This document shows, in pieces, positions 7,649 through 18,342 of a stretch of 64,000 nt of DNA. Position 1 is the stretch's first letter; the number at the start of each line of letters is the position of its first letter. A program made the position numbers and the translations under genes. Location: the NCBI GenBank assembly GCA_040752195.1, contig JBFMFC010000012.1, positions 1 through 64,000 of the forward strand. The letters are read 5' to 3'. The notes below the pieces were generated by a model. It was not told where the DNA came from. It did not search any database and saw only the letters and a program-made list of their open reading frames with translations. This DNA is from DSNY01 sp040752195. Its GTDB lineage: Bacteria; Pseudomonadota; Gammaproteobacteria; Burkholderiales; Burkholderiaceae_F.

Positions 7649-9538
7649 TCAGCCGGATCCCTTGATGAACTCGACCACCCGCGCCTTGGTCGCCGGATCG
7701 TTGTCGAAGCCGCCATGCGTCGTGCTCGTGCTGGTCGCGCCGGGCGCGGCGTGCACGGTCGCATCCTTCAGTCTCGGCGCGTACGGATCGAAGTACTTCT
7801 GCATGCCGAGGATCGGCGTCTGCCGGCCGCCTTCGAACGACTGCGACACGAGGTACAGCAGCGAGCGCCTGTACGGCCCGCAGGTCGGGTCGTCCTGCTC
7901 CGCCTTGTCGGTCAGGTGGAACTGCTGGTAGCGCCTGACGGTCCCGTCGGCGATACGCGGGCGCACGAGCTTGTCGAAGGTATCGAGCCGCACGGCCGGA
8001 GCAAGGAAGCTGACCGACTCGAACTTCACCTTGGCGGCGAGCGCATCGACGATGTGCGAATGGACGATGCTGCCGGCGGAGTGGCCGACCAGGTGGAAGC
8101 GCACGTCGTTCTTCTTCAGTCCCGATGCTGCGAAGTGCGACCACAGCAGCACCGCGCCCGACTTCGCGTCGCGGCTGATCGCTTCGGCGTTCTGCTTCAT
8201 CTCGCCCCAGATCGCGGTGCCGGGCTCGGCGAGCACGCGCTCGACGCGCTCGTTCCACCAGCGCTCGGCCCTCGACCAGAAGCCTTCGCCGGCGCCGGCC
8301 GGCCGCGGCACGTCGCGCACCGCGTCAGCGATGCGATTGACCACCGTCGACAGGAAGTCGGTCTCCCACATCAGGTAGATCGGGAAGATCCGCTGCTCGT
8401 AGAGCATCGGGATCCAGTCGGCCGCGTTCTGTGCCGCGTCCTTCTCGCCGACCAGCCCGCCGTGCGCGTACACGCAGACGTCGATCGGCCGGTCCCCGAG
8501 CTTCCAGCGCCTGCGCGCTTCGGCAAGATGGATGTCGACGATCGCGCGCACGTCGTCTTCGCTCGTGCGGAACAGTCCGCTCGAAGACAGCCGGCCGTTG
8601 TTGCCCATGTTCAGCACGAAAGGCGAGATCTCGCGGTCGCGCAGCACGGTGCTCGACGCCAGCGCGACGCGCCCGTTCGGATCGGTGCGCAGCGTCGTGG
8701 CGCGCGAGATCGCCTGGTGCTCCTGCGTCACGACGCCGAGCTGCGCGACCCAGCAGTCCATCGCGTTGTCGAGCCAGTCGTCGTAAGTCAGGATCGCGTA
8801 GCCGTACGAACCCCAGTCGGTGCCCCACGAGTTCTGCAGCAGGAAGCCGCGCTCGTCGTAGCCGACGATCGCGAACGCATGGCCGCCGTCGCCGCCCTTG
8901 TTCGGCGGGATCACGAAAACATCGTCGAACGACGCCGGCCGCTTCTTGAGCGCTCCCGCTTTTCCCACACCAGCGCCGCCGTCGGCACCGTCGTCCCAGC
9001 CCCTGTGCGTGTCGGCGCTCGCGTAGACGATGCCGACCTCGTTCAGCGCCGCGTGGATGTCGGCGATCTGCTTCCTGTCGATCCGGTAGTACGCGCCGAG
9101 CGGGCGTTTCACGGCGTCGAGCCACCAGTCGTCGGCGGCTTTCTTCGGCGCGGGCGGCATGTCGACACCCGTCTTCCACAGCGCGGCGGCGCAGGCGCCG
9201 TGCTTGTGCCACCCCTTCAGCGCGCCGCGCAGGCTCGAACCTTCGTCCTTCGATCCCGGGAACTCGTCGTACCGGCGCGCCATCGAGTACAGCATGTACG
9301 GCGAGATCGCCGGCGCCCTCTCGCGCTGCGCCTTGCGCAGCAGATGCTCGACGACCAGCGAAAGCGAGAACCCCGTGCACGCGCTCGTGTCGTCCTGGTT
9401 CTTCACCGGCAGCGCGAACTCGGGAAACCAGCGCGGCTTCGGCGCGACGGCGACGTTGGGCCGGAACGGCAGATCGCGGAAGTCGATGCGGTCGGGCCGG
9501 ACGTTGCGCACGCGCGCGCCCTTGGTCTTGCTGGCCAT
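7649..9538 (-). CDS. Papain-like (C1A) cysteine protease fused to an alpha/beta-hydrolase domain
   Basis: A 629-aa protein with two recognisable enzymes. Residues about 1-270 are papain-like: catalytic Cys54 in VKNQDDTSACTGFSL, His220 in GGHAFAIVGYDERG, and Asn236 in LLQNSWGTDWGSYGY. Residues about 350-629 look like a serine alpha/beta-hydrolase: VCVYAHGGLVGEKDA near 355, the nucleophile elbow GHSAGS (Ser487), and a C-terminal STTHGGFDND that may supply the catalytic His. There is no signal peptide, so it is probably cytoplasmic. The ATG at 9538 is chosen because GGAGG precedes it; an in-frame ATG at 9625 would add an unlikely Arg-rich leader. It is followed by ettA but no operon is evident. 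Substrates are unknown. Confidence 0.78.
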   Translation of the reverse strand: MASKTKGARVRNVRPDRIDFRDLPFRPNVAVAPKPRWFPEFALPVKNQDDTSACTGFSLSLVVEHLLRKAQRERAPAISPYMLYSMARRYDEFPGSKDEGSSLRGALKGWHKHGACAAALWKTGVDMPPAPKKAADDWWLDAVKRPLGAYYRIDRKQIADIHAALNEVGIVYASADTHRGWDDGADGGAGVGKAGALKKRPASFDDVFVIPPNKGGDGGHAFAIVGYDERGFLLQNSWGTDWGSYGYAILTYDDWLDNAMDCWVAQLGVVTQEHQAISRATTLRTDPNGRVALASSTVLRDREISPFVLNMGNNGRLSSSGLFRTSEDDVRAIVDIHLAEARRRWKLGDRPIDVCVYAHGGLVGEKDAAQNAADWIPMLYEQRIFPIYLMWETDFLSTVVNRIADAVRDVPRPAGAGEGFWSRAERWWNERVERVLAEPGTAIWGEMKQNAEAISRDAKSGAVLLWSHFAASGLKKNDVRFHLVGHSAGSIVHSHIVDALAAKVKFESVSFLAPAVRLDTFDKLVRPRIADGTVRRYQQFHLTDKAEQDDPTCGPYRRSLLYLVSQSFEGGRQTPILGMQKYFDPYAPRLKDATVHAAPGATSTSTTHGGFDNDPATKARVVEFIKGSG

Positions 9539-9877
9539 CCGGATCCTCCGTCGCCGTCGGGAATTCGTCGTTCCTGCCGAGTCCCGTGCAGTAGGCGCCG
9601 CACGCCTGAGGTGCGGGCGACTCACGGTAGTCGCCTCATCGGGGCAGCGTCAACGTGAATCCTCCGGCTTGCCATGCGCCTGTCTCGCGCTCGCGGCCGA
9701 TGCGCTTGCCCGCCGCGCCACCGGCCGCTGCGTCGTCGCTGACGACGGCGGCGCCACCGATCAGCGAGCGTGTCCGCGGGCTCGCAGCGTCGCGCTGCGT
9801 GCGCCGGTGCGTCGAACGGCGAGCGCTTCCGCTACGATCCGCGCCGCTTGCTGAACGATTCATGGAGAAACAAGAAA
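9539..9877. other. Divergent intergenic region
   Basis: This 339-bp space separates the minus-strand protease and the plus-strand DUF4337 gene. It holds the protease Shine-Dalgarno (GGAGG near 9545). A possible -10 box TACGAT at 9833-9838 could serve the DUF4337 gene. No recognisable -35, hairpin or small gene was seen in the remainder. Confidence 0.4.
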
Positions 9878-10459
9878 ATGTCCGGAGCGCACTTCCACGT
9901 CCACGGGCCGCACGATCACGAGCTCGAACACGCCACACAGCACGGCGAGCGCGACACGTTTGCCGGCCGCATCGCGGTGACGACCGCCATCCTCGCCACC
10001 GTCGGCGCGCTGATGGCCTACGAAGGCGGCGCAACCCAGGCCAACGCGGTGCTGTACAAGAACAACGCGGCGATCAAGAAGACCGAGGCGTCGAACCAGT
10101 GGAACTACTACCAGGCCAAGAGCAGCAAGCAGAACCTCGCCGAGCTCGCGCTGACGCTCGCACCCACGCCCGAGAAGCAGGCTTTCTACCGCGACGAGAT
10201 CGCTCGCTACGACCGCGAGAAAAAGGAGATCAAGGCGGTCGCCGACAAACTCGAAACCGAGGCGAAGGACTGGGACCGCCGAAGCGACGCAGAACTGCAT
10301 GTGCACCATCGCTGGGCGCAGGCGACGACCGCGCTGCAGATCGCGATCGCGCTGTCGGCGATCGCATTGCTGACGCGGCGCCGGTGGCTCGTGTGGGGCG
10401 TTTACGGCGTGGCCGGGCTGGGCGGGTTGCTGGGGGCGATGGCGCTCGCGCATGTCTGA
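9878..10459 (+). CDS. DUF4337 membrane protein
   Basis: A 193-aa protein of the DUF4337 family, function unknown. The N-terminus is histidine-rich (GAHFHVHGPHDHELEH). A transmembrane helix (about 35-55) follows, then a long alpha-helical, Lys/Glu-rich region that could form a coiled coil, and two helices at the C-terminus (LQIAIALSAIALLT and the glycine-rich GVYGVAGLGGLLGAMALA). The ATG at 9878 follows GGAG at 9864-9867; an upstream ATG at 9770 lacks family-like sequence. The TIR element copy 2 starts 25 nt after its stop. Confidence 0.72.
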   Translation: MSGAHFHVHGPHDHELEHATQHGERDTFAGRIAVTTAILATVGALMAYEGGATQANAVLYKNNAAIKKTEASNQWNYYQAKSSKQNLAELALTLAPTPEKQAFYRDEIARYDREKKEIKAVADKLETEAKDWDRRSDAELHVHHRWAQATTALQIAIALSAIALLTRRRWLVWGVYGVAGLGGLLGAMALAHV

Positions 10460-10483
10460 GGCGCGGGCGCAGCGAACCCGCTG

Positions 10484-10810
10484 CTAGCCCGGACACTTCA
10501 CGAGGGACGCGGGAGTTGCGCGGATGCCGGGGCGAGCCAGGTTGCGCGAGAGGGGCGGAGGCGGACCCGCCGCAGCCGGCGCGGCCTGCAAGCCGCGCCG
10601 TGGAACGCAGTCGAATGCCCGCTCGCGGCTCCGACTCGTCGCCGCTCGCCATTCGCGAGCACTTGAGCGCAAGATGGCCGGACCGGCGCCGCGCAAGCCC
10701 GCGTAGCCCCGGCGCTACAAATTGGATCGAGCGCTTGCGTGCGAAAAGCGCCGATTCACCGAGACAGAACGCACGCAGACGTGGGCGACCTCGTGAAATA
10801 TCCGGGCTAG
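10484..10810. repeat. TIR element, copy 2 (327 bp)
   Basis: Its ends are CTAGCCCGGACACTTCACG (from 10484) and, inverted, CGTGAAATATCCGGGCTAG (to 10810), matching at about 20 of 22 positions over the terminal arms. Long blocks are near-identical to copy 1 (426-668), but copy 2 carries about 50 extra bases forming a GC-rich hairpin (GGCGCGGC/GCCGCGCC) and an enlarged loop inside the CGAATG/CATTCG arm. It fills the whole gap between DUF4337 and the cytochrome gene. The rightmost CTAG supplies the stop codon of the convergent cytochrome gene. Confidence 0.75.
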
Positions 10811-11715
10811 CGCTCACCCATCCGGCGCGGGGGAAGCGAGTTCAGGTACACGTGCATGGCGCGCGCGTCGATCTCGTCGATCGTCTTCAGCGAAGCAAAC
10901 GGCATCACGCGGCTGACGTCGGTGCCGTCTGGACGCTTGCCGGTACGAAGCATCGCGATGAACTTCTCGGGCGTGTCGTAGCGCGCGAGCACGCCGTCTT
11001 CGCCGAGCGTGAGATTCGACGCCGCGGGCCACTCGGGCGGGGCGCCCGGAATCCGCCCGCCGGACAACGTCGGCCCATGGCAACCGCTGCACATGCTGGC
11101 CACGTAGGCGCCGTGCTCGGCGCTCACGGCGACCGGCACCGGCTGCGACGGCGGCAGTGTGTGGTCGATCTTCTCCGCTGCGTCACGGACCGCGCCGAAG
11201 GCATAGGCCGCCTTGACGATCAGCGGCAACCGAAGTTCGGCCGTCACACCCGCGCGAGGCGGCAGGCTGCGCACGTAGGCGACGAGCGCGGCCACATCGG
11301 TGTCGGTCAGGCGACTGTAATCCTCGCAGGGCATGATCATCAGCGGGCGTCCGTCGGGCTTGACACCATGCCGCAGTGTGCGAACCCAGTCGCGCTCGCC
11401 ATACCCGGTGACCGCGCTGCCCGGCCCGCCCGTGATGTTCGGCGCCCGCGCATACAGCCCGTTCGGTGCGTCGATAAACACTCGGCCGGTGCCGTCGGCG
11501 CCATGGCAGCCGGCACAGCCGCGCGACTCGAACAGGTATCTGCCGCGCGCGACTGCGCCGGCGTCGCTGACATACGCCACCGGTGCCACCGTCACCTGGA
11601 CGGTGCGATGCATCTTGCGCTCGCTGAGCACCGTCACTGCGGCCACAAGACCGGCGACGAGCGCCGCTGCCACCGCGATCGTGATCACCGCGGCTCTGAG
11701 CCGTCTTCTCGACAC
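10807..11715 (-). CDS. Membrane-anchored di-haem cytochrome c
   Basis: A 302-aa protein with an N-terminal signal anchor (AAVITIAVAAALVAGLVAAV) and two class I cytochrome c domains, each with a haem-binding CXXCH (CAGCH and CSGCH). Distal Met ligands are plausible in LMIMPCEDY and VMPFASL. Such proteins pass electrons from periplasmic dehydrogenases to the respiratory chain and resemble the cytochrome subunit of membrane alcohol dehydrogenases; the partner is not encoded here. A GTG at 11715 is preferred because AGGGGGA precedes it at proper spacing; ATG codons at 11754 and further upstream have no such site. The TAG stop lies within the end of the TIR element. Confidence 0.82.
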   Translation of the reverse strand: MSRRRLRAAVITIAVAAALVAGLVAAVTVLSERKMHRTVQVTVAPVAYVSDAGAVARGRYLFESRGCAGCHGADGTGRVFIDAPNGLYARAPNITGGPGSAVTGYGERDWVRTLRHGVKPDGRPLMIMPCEDYSRLTDTDVAALVAYVRSLPPRAGVTAELRLPLIVKAAYAFGAVRDAAEKIDHTLPPSQPVPVAVSAEHGAYVASMCSGCHGPTLSGGRIPGAPPEWPAASNLTLGEDGVLARYDTPEKFIAMLRTGKRPDGTDVSRVMPFASLKTIDEIDARAMHVYLNSLPPRRMGER

Positions 11716-11855
11716 TTGTCGTCCCCCTGGCTGTTCTGCGCCGTTTGACGCCATGCGGAGCCCAAGACCAGCGACACGCGGCAGTGCCAGTTTATCCATA
11801 AGAGCGGGCGCCAAGCGTTGGTTGCACGCATCGCCCACGATGCCGATCGGGCGCC

Positions 11856-12716
11856 TCAACGCACGGCCTCGCGCATCGCGGCCAGGATCTGCGACTGCAC
11901 GTCGGGACGCATCGCGGCCTCCATGTGCCCTGCGCGCTCGACCGCGATCAGCCGCTTGGGCTGCCTCGCCGCGGCGAAGAGCTGCTCGCTGTGCTTGAAC
12001 GGGATCACCCGGTCCGCGCGGCCGTGGACGAAGACCAGCGGTACGGCGATGCGCGCGAGCGCCGCCACGGGGTCCTTGTCCGCGCCGGGCAGCAGCGGAA
12101 GCGCAAGCGGCAGAAAGGGCGCGAGCACGATCGACTGCAGCGCGGCGTCACGCGCGATGCCGCGGTAGCTCGCGAACGCCGAGTCGATCACCGCGAGCCG
12201 CACGCCGGCGGCGTCCTCGGCGAGCAGCCGCAGCGCGGTCGCACCGCCGAGGCTCTGGCCGAAGACGATCAGCTTGCTCGCATCGACGTCGGCCCGCGAC
12301 CGCAGGTGCGAGAGCGCCGCGCGCGCGTCCTCGAGCACGCCGTCGAGTGTGGGCCGGCCTTCCGAACGGCCGAAGCCGCGATAGTCGAGCATCAGCACGT
12401 TGAAGCCCGCGCGCGGCAACCACGCGGCGAGCGGCAGGTGGTTGCTGACGTTGGCCGCGTTGCCGTGCAGACGCAGGACCGTACCCGCTGCCGCGCCCGG
12501 CGCCGGCAGCCACCACCCATGCAGCCTGACGCCGTCGGCGGTCGTGAGCGTCACGTCCTCGTGCGCGAGGCCGTAGTCGGCCGGCCGCGTGTACTGCACG
12601 CGGTCGGGGTAGAAGAACATGCCTTCGATCATGTTGCAGCCCGCGAGCAGGGGTGCGACGAGCGCAACGAGGCCGGCACGCACGAGCGCGAACGCAGGTT
12701 TGCCCCGCCGAGCCAT
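11856..12716 (-). CDS. Alpha/beta-hydrolase lipoprotein
   Basis: A 286-aa hydrolase of the ABHD13/YfhR-like group. The signal peptide ends in a lipobox (APLLAGC), so it should be lipid-anchored in the envelope. It shows the oxyanion region RLHGNAANVSNH, DYRGFGRSEG, the nucleophile elbow GQSLGGATA, an Asp in VHGRADRVIPF and the catalytic His in ERAGHMEAA. The ATG at 12716 gives a clean signal peptide; an ATG at 12755 would run into the upstream terminator hairpin. It is monocistronic on sequence evidence. The substrate is not predictable. Confidence 0.82.
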   Translation of the reverse strand: MARRGKPAFALVRAGLVALVAPLLAGCNMIEGMFFYPDRVQYTRPADYGLAHEDVTLTTADGVRLHGWWLPAPGAAAGTVLRLHGNAANVSNHLPLAAWLPRAGFNVLMLDYRGFGRSEGRPTLDGVLEDARAALSHLRSRADVDASKLIVFGQSLGGATALRLLAEDAAGVRLAVIDSAFASYRGIARDAALQSIVLAPFLPLALPLLPGADKDPVAALARIAVPLVFVHGRADRVIPFKHSEQLFAAARQPKRLIAVERAGHMEAAMRPDVQSQILAAMREAVR

Positions 12717-12738
12717 GCCGCCGCCGTCCACGGTGCAG

Positions 12739-12773
12739 GAAAAAGAAAAGCCCACCGCGTCGCCGCGGTGGGC
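12739..12773 (-). terminator. Rho-independent terminator of the small lysine-rich gene
   Basis: On the minus strand a 9-10 bp perfect GC stem (CCCACCGCG/CGCGGTGGG, loop of four) is followed directly by TTTTCTTTTT. It lies 30 nt after the stop of the small ORF at 12805-12852 and upstream of the hydrolase gene. Confidence 0.85.
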
Positions 12774-12804
12774 CGTCTGCCAGCAAGACCCCTAGTCTGG
12801 TCGA

Positions 12805-12852
12805 CTAGCGCTTCGGGGCCTTCTTGGCAGGCTTCTTCGCTGTCTTCTTCAT
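12805..12852 (-). CDS. Tiny lysine-rich basic peptide (15 aa; 20 aa from the upstream ATG)
   Basis: The ORF encodes MKKTAKKPAKKAPKR and stops with TAG. GAGGT lies about 7 nt before the ATG. An in-frame ATG at 12870 would add MRGNA. A promoter (TTGACA at 12919-12924, 18-nt spacer, GAGACT at 12895-12900) and a strong terminator (12739-12773) delimit a transcript of about 150 nt holding only this ORF. The composition resembles AK/PK-rich tails of histone H1-like and HU-like proteins, so nucleic-acid binding is plausible. The transcript could instead be a small RNA whose ORF is incidental. No family is recognised. Confidence 0.55.
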   Translation of the reverse strand: MKKTAKKPAKKAPKR

Positions 12853-12894
12853 CGCGTTACCTCGCATGAAGCGCCGTCACACGACGGCACGCGA

Positions 12895-12924
12895 AGTCTC
12901 GGCGCAAGCCGCGCGCGCTGTCAA
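12895..12924 (-). promoter_or_regulatory. Sigma-70-type promoter of the small lysine-rich gene
   Basis: TTGACA (minus strand, 12924-12919) and GAGACT (12900-12895) are separated by 18 nt. A perfect -35 is unusual in this GC-rich window. Predicted initiation is near 12888, about 36 nt before the ORF. Confidence 0.55.
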
Positions 12925-12981
12925 GACTTTCGTGCGCTTCGAGCCCGTCCGACGCGCGCGGCGATCGAACGATCGCCCGCC

Positions 12982-15867
<2,886 letters not shown>

Positions 15868-15891
15868 TTCGGTCGATCCGTGTACGTCGCT

Positions 15892-15936
15892 CCGGCTCAG
15901 GCCGGGGTCCAGTGAAAGTCCCGCTTGCGCGGGGAC
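15892..15936. repeat. REP-like double hairpin between gcvH and gcvP
   Basis: Two small palindromes lie side by side: CCGGCTCAGGCCGG (15892-15905) and GTCCCGCTTGCGCGGGGAC (15918-15936), joined by TCCAGTGAAA. The layout resembles extragenic palindromes common between operon genes. It may stabilise upstream gcvTH message or attenuate gcvP. Confidence 0.45.
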
Positions 15937-15958
15937 GACCTTGCGCCCGCGCGCGAGG

Positions 15959-16345
15959 TCACTTGTTCGCTGCGATCGCCGCTTCGTAGCCGGCCGCGTC
16001 GAGCAGCGCGCCGAGGTCGCCGGCGTTGGTCGGTTTGAGCCGGAACATCCACGCCGCGAAGGCGTCGGCGTTGATCGATTCGGGCTTGTCTTTCAGCGAC
16101 TCGTTGATCGCGACGACTTCGCCGGCGATCGGCGCGTACACGTCGGACGCGGCCTTGACTGATTCGACCACCGCGCAAGCCTCGCCGCCCTTGACCTGGC
16201 GACCGACCTCGGGCAGTTCGACGTAGACCAGATCGCCGAGCGCGTCCTGCGCGAACTCGGTGATCCCGACCGTGACCGTGCCGTCGGACTCCTGCCGCAC
16301 CCACTCGTGGCTGCTGGTGTATTTGAGATTGCTCGGGACTTTCAC
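15959..16345 (-). CDS. gcvH: Glycine cleavage system H protein
   Basis: A 128-aa lipoyl carrier protein that shuttles the aminomethyl group between P, T and L proteins. The lipoylation site is Lys64 in AVVESVKAASDVYAP, preceded by GDLVYVELPEVG. The length is normal (about 127). It lies between gcvT and gcvP on the same strand. Confidence 0.97.
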   Translation of the reverse strand: MKVPSNLKYTSSHEWVRQESDGTVTVGITEFAQDALGDLVYVELPEVGRQVKGGEACAVVESVKAASDVYAPIAGEVVAINESLKDKPESINADAFAAWMFRLKPTNAGDLGALLDAAGYEAAIAANK

Positions 16346-16396
16346 GCTGTTCTCCTGTTCGCCGTTCGTTCGTACCCAACCCTGTGTCCTGAACCC

Positions 16397-17497
16397 TCAG
16401 ACAAGCGCCTTCCCGTTCCGCACGAACGGATACTTCGTCACCAGCGCGTTGGCCGGCTTGCCGCGGATGTCGACCTGCACCGTGTCGCCGACCTGCACCC
16501 CCGCCGGCACGCGCGCCAGCGCGATCGAGCACTCGAGCGTCGGCGAATAGGTGCCGCTGGTGATTTCGCCTTCGCCGTGCGGCGTGATCACCTTCTGGTG
16601 CGCGCGCAGCACGCCTTTGTCGAGCAGCTTCAGGCCGACGAGCTGGCGCAGGTTGCCGGCGGCGAGCTGCCTCTCCAGCGCGGCGCGGCCGATGAAATCG
16701 CGCGGCTCCTTGAAGTCCACGGTCCACGCGAGCCCCGATTCGAGCGGCGTCACAGTCTCGTCCATGTCCTGCCCGTACAGGTTCATGCCGGCTTCGAGCC
16801 GCAGCGTGTCGCGCGCGCCGAGCCCGCAGGGCACCACCCCTTCCGCGCGCAGCCGCTGCCAGAGGTCGGGCGCCTCGTCGGCGGGCAGCACGACTTCGAA
16901 GCCGTCCTCGCCGGTGTAGCCGGTGCGGGCGATGAAGAACTCGTCGACCACCGCCGCGGTGAAGGGCTTGAGCCGGTCGATCGCCGCCGCAGCGTCGCCG
17001 TCGATCCCTTCGATCACCTCGCGCAGGATCGCTCGCGCCTGCGGCCCCTGCACCGCGATCATCGCCAGCTCGCGCCGCGGCAGGATCGCCACCGGCAGTT
17101 TGCGGTCGTGCGCGACCTTGTTCATCCACGCGACATCTTTGTCAGCGGTCGCCGCGTTGACGACGAGCCGGTAGTGATCGGTATGGATCCAGTAGACGAT
17201 CAGATCGTCGATCACGCCGCCCGACTCGTTGAGCATGCACGAATACAGCGCCTTGCCCGGCGTGAGCTTGAGCACGTCGTTGGCGAGCAGCGTGCGCAGG
17301 AAATCGCGGCTGCCGGCGCCGTCCAGGTCGACGACGCGCATGTGCGACACATCGAACATGCCGGCCTTGCGGCGCACCGCGTGGTGCTCCTCGATCTGCG
17401 AGCCGTAGTGCAGCGGCATTTCCCAGCCGCCGAAGTCCACCATCTTGGCGCCGGCGGCGACGTGCGTTGCGTACAGCGGCGTGCGTTTCAGGCTCAT
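16397..17497 (-). CDS. gcvT: Aminomethyltransferase, glycine cleavage T protein
   Basis: A 366-aa tetrahydrofolate-dependent enzyme that releases ammonia from the aminomethyl-H protein and forms methylene-THF. Family features are KMVDFGGWEMPLHYGSQIEEH, FDVSHMRVVDLDG with the folate-binding region, YTGEDGFEVVLP, and GLGARDTLRLEAGMNLYG. Length is normal. It is the first gene of the operon; its ATG at 17497 lies 16 nt after a terminator that forms the expression platform of the tandem glycine riboswitch. Confidence 0.97.
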   Translation of the reverse strand: MSLKRTPLYATHVAAGAKMVDFGGWEMPLHYGSQIEEHHAVRRKAGMFDVSHMRVVDLDGAGSRDFLRTLLANDVLKLTPGKALYSCMLNESGGVIDDLIVYWIHTDHYRLVVNAATADKDVAWMNKVAHDRKLPVAILPRRELAMIAVQGPQARAILREVIEGIDGDAAAAIDRLKPFTAAVVDEFFIARTGYTGEDGFEVVLPADEAPDLWQRLRAEGVVPCGLGARDTLRLEAGMNLYGQDMDETVTPLESGLAWTVDFKEPRDFIGRAALERQLAAGNLRQLVGLKLLDKGVLRAHQKVITPHGEGEITSGTYSPTLECSIALARVPAGVQVGDTVQVDIRGKPANALVTKYPFVRNGKALV

Positions 17498-17512
17498 CGG
17501 GCACTCGTCAGC

Positions 17513-17555
17513 AAAAAAGAAAGGGGCGCGGACCGACTCGCGCCGGCCGCACCCC
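17513..17555 (-). terminator. Expression-platform terminator of the glycine riboswitch
   Basis: On the minus strand a long GC hairpin (arms GGGGTGCGG... and ...CCGCGCCCC, about 17555-17523) is followed by TTTCTTTTTTG. It directly follows the second aptamer and precedes the gcvT start. Its 5' arm abuts the aptamer P1 helix, as expected for ligand-controlled antitermination. Confidence 0.75.
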
Positions 17556-17752
17556 TCTGTCCTTTTGCCTGAGAGTTTGAGGCGGTGACCTGCCTGCTGC
17601 CCCTTCGGCGCCGGCGTCGCGTCGCGTGCGCCGGTCTCTCCAGAGTCGCTCGCGCGCCGCGGTTCCTTGAACCTGAGCGATTACGGGTGGATTGCGCCTT
17701 CGGCGGCGCCAGCCGCCTGAAGGACCGGCCGGCACGCTCTCCCGCGTCGCGC
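17553..17752 (-). promoter_or_regulatory. Tandem glycine riboswitch
   Basis: Two aptamer-like units precede gcvT. Aptamer 1 (about 17752-17680) has GCGGGAGAGCG, GCGCCGAAGGCGCAA and CCCG. Aptamer 2 (about 17648-17553) has CTCTGGAGAGACCGG, GCCGAAGGGGCA, and the hallmark block AACTCTCAGGCAAAAGGACA followed by GAGGGG. The linker contains AATCGCTCAGGTTCAAGGAA. In other bacteria glycine binding to this RNA turns on gcv expression; the terminator at 17513-17555 fits that. Confidence 0.9.
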
Positions 17753-17755
17753 TGT

Positions 17756-17926
17756 GAGCGAGGGCGAAGGATAGCGCAGCGGGGATTCACCGCGCGCCCA
17801 CGCGCCCCTTCTTCGCCCGCGGCAGGCGTTCATCCGCCCGCAACCGCAGCCGGCGACGGCGCGGCCGGAACGAACTGCCGCGCGGCCGATCCAAAGTCAT
17901 GCCTTCATCGCAAGAAAGGAGGCGCT
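17756..17926. other. Leader region between riboswitch and SPW gene
   Basis: The stretch should hold the gcv promoter on the minus strand and the SPW gene promoter on the plus strand. I could not pick out convincing -35/-10 boxes. The only clear signal is the AAGGAGG ribosome-binding site of the SPW gene at 17916-17922. Confidence 0.4.
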
Positions 17927-18274
17927 ATGAACCGGATGCGATGGCAGGACTGGGCGGCGGTCGTGCTGGGGTTGTGGCTCGTCGTCGCGCCGTGGGTGCT
18001 GGGTTACTCGGACGTGAGCGCCGCGACGTGGAGCGGCGTTCTGGCGGGGCTCGGGGTGATCGCGCTTGAACTCGCCGACGCGTTCCGTCCCGACCCGTGG
18101 CCCGAGCGGGTGAGCTTCCTGCTCGGACTGTGGATCGCCGTGTCGCCGATGCTGCTGGGCTTCACGAGCCACACGCTCGCGATGACCAACACGGCGGTGG
18201 TCGGAATCCTGATCGTGCTGCTGTGCCTGTCGGCGATCCCGATGCTCAGGAAGGAAGCCAGCCCCAGTCACTGA
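17927..18274 (+). CDS. SPW-repeat membrane protein
   Basis: A 115-aa integral membrane protein with four predicted helices arranged as two SPW repeats: LWLVVAPWVLGYS and LWIAVSPMLLGFT, each followed by a second helix. The family is of unknown function. A strong AAGGAGG site precedes the ATG at 17927; the in-frame sequence upstream runs through the riboswitch and is not coding. A palindromic hairpin follows the stop. Confidence 0.85.
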   Translation: MNRMRWQDWAAVVLGLWLVVAPWVLGYSDVSAATWSGVLAGLGVIALELADAFRPDPWPERVSFLLGLWIAVSPMLLGFTSHTLAMTNTAVVGILIVLLCLSAIPMLRKEASPSH

Positions 18275-18284
18275 GGCCGGACCC

Positions 18285-18316
18285 CGAGGGCCGCGATCGC
18301 GGCCCTCGTTTCATTT
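18285..18316. terminator. Palindromic hairpin between SPW gene and RraA-like gene
   Basis: A perfect 24-nt palindrome (arms CGAGGGCCGCGA) at 18285-18308 is followed by TTTCATTT on the plus strand. It lies between the convergent ends of the SPW and RraA-like genes. The T tract is short, so termination strength is uncertain. Confidence 0.55.
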
Positions 18317-18342
18317 CCGTCGCGCGCGTGTCGGCGGAGTTC

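Noticed and set aside
4104..7931. A 1275-codon plus-strand open frame
   Set aside because: It runs antisense to mnmC and ettA, is dominated by Arg/Ala/Gly-rich low-complexity sequence typical of GC-rich shadows, and has no domain match; both minus-strand genes are unmistakable.
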